Shown: one piece after another, positions 5,822 to 5,897 of the stretch
Layout of the letters: each line of letters begins with the position of its first letter
How positions within the stretch are numbered: position 1 is the first letter of the stretch
Notes under the pieces: model-generated
The model's database searches: none
The model's input: the letters and a program-made list of their open reading frames with translations, nothing else
What the model was told of the DNA's origin: nothing
Assembly: GCA_009618475.1 (NCBI GenBank)
Contig: WJOV01000087.1
Coordinates: 1-5,897, forward strand
From: Methanosarcinales archaeon
GTDB lineage: Archaea > Halobacteriota > Syntropharchaeia > Alkanophagales > Methanospirareceae
Reading direction: 5' to 3'
DNA: 5,897 bases
Made by a program: the position numbers and the translations under genes

Positions 5822-5827
5822 GAGGTG
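5822..5827 (+). promoter_or_regulatory. Shine-Dalgarno for the right-edge gene
   Basis: GAGGTG with 8 bases to the GTG at 5836 repeats the site used by thrS. The surrounding run is strongly purine-rich (AGAGGTGAGGAGGGGG), so part of the match may reflect composition. It favours GTG 5836 over ATG 5860, which has no site at proper spacing. Confidence 0.45.
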
Positions 5828-5835
5828 AGGAGGGG

Positions 5836-5897
5836 GTGATTGAAACAATTGATGAACAAATGAACAAACAAACATATCTTTATTTAAATAGAGGGCC
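5836..5897 (+). CDS. Possible 5' end of a gene cut by the window edge
   Basis: A GTG at 5836 opens a frame that stays open to the window end, giving (M)IETIDEQMNKQTYLYLNRG. GAGGTG at 5822-5827, the same ribosome-binding sequence seen before thrS, lies 8 bases upstream, and a second GGAGG sits just before the GTG. An in-frame ATG at 5860 is an alternative start and would give MNKQTYLYLNRG. Twenty codons are too few to name a product. The Shine-Dalgarno, the upstream TATA-like element and the natural-looking start of the peptide are the evidence. The same frame is open leftward to 5665 without a better start. Confidence 0.45.
   Translation, partial: MIETIDEQMNKQTYLYLNRG

Larger units (their letters stand above)
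5634..5835. other. Intergenic stretch without a convincing gene
   Basis: About 200 bases separate the 48-codon minus-strand ORF from the possible gene at the right edge. They hold a short stem-loop (5685-5700), TA-rich elements at about 5720-5727 and 5751-5760, and a purine-rich run leading into a Shine-Dalgarno-like site. An 82-codon minus-strand frame spans most of it, but its product is poor in acidic residues and looks like a chance frame. No tRNA or other known RNA was recognised. Confidence 0.5.

Noticed and set aside
5840..5862. TTGATGA as a possible C box of a C/D guide RNA
   Set aside because: The match to RUGAUGA is imperfect and no D box or C'/D' pair lies at suitable spacing downstream before the window ends.
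5627..5875. 82-codon minus-strand ORF in the right intergenic region
   Set aside because: The product is Phe/His/Arg/Pro-rich with few acidic residues, lacks any recognisable motif, and overlaps the more plausible 48-codon ORF start and the GTG gene start. It reads as a chance frame.

Overview
The window looks like chromosomal DNA from an archaeon. The evidence is an archaeal-form threonyl-tRNA synthetase with the D-Tyr-deacylase-like editing domain, a PAC2-family proteasome assembly chaperone, the end of a ubiquitin-like/ThiS-MoaD-like protein with a Gly-Gly tail, an archaeal-style lipoprotein signal, and TATA-like boxes upstream of the genes. The base composition is moderately AT-rich. A euryarchaeal (Halobacteriota-like) anaerobe such as an ANME-1/Syntrophoarchaeum-type lineage would fit, but that placement is an impression and not something the sequence proves.

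Layout, left to right. At 1-150 (+) lies the 3' end of a small beta-grasp sulfur-carrier or protein modifier ending in Gly-Gly. Only 12 bases later, convergent with it, a 791-residue DUF3160 lipoprotein ends (163-2538, -). Behind it on the same strand is threonyl-tRNA synthetase (2638-4548, -). The 97-base gap between these two holds a TATA-like box and an 18-base interrupted palindrome. An AT-rich divergent intergenic region (4549-4761) separates thrS from a PAC2-family gene (4762-5478, +). After PAC2 comes a gene-poor stretch. It contains a plausible 48-codon ORF on the minus strand (5487-5633), a small stem-loop, and near the right edge a TATA-like box and a Shine-Dalgarno-preceded GTG that may open another gene cut by the window end.

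How the genes relate. ThrRS is housekeeping translation. PAC2 proteins and Gly-Gly-tailed beta-grasp proteins both belong to archaeal protein turnover and sulfur-transfer biology, but here they are 4.6 kb apart and on separate transcription units, so a functional link is only suggestive. DUF3160 is a surface-anchored protein of unknown function, and its cysteine-rich insert is the most distinctive feature seen. No mobile element, CRISPR array, rRNA or tRNA was found. Most of the window reads as ordinary core genome. The items most worth following are the DUF3160 cysteine cluster, the Met-Phe-Gly end of PAC2, and the two unlisted small reading frames at the right.
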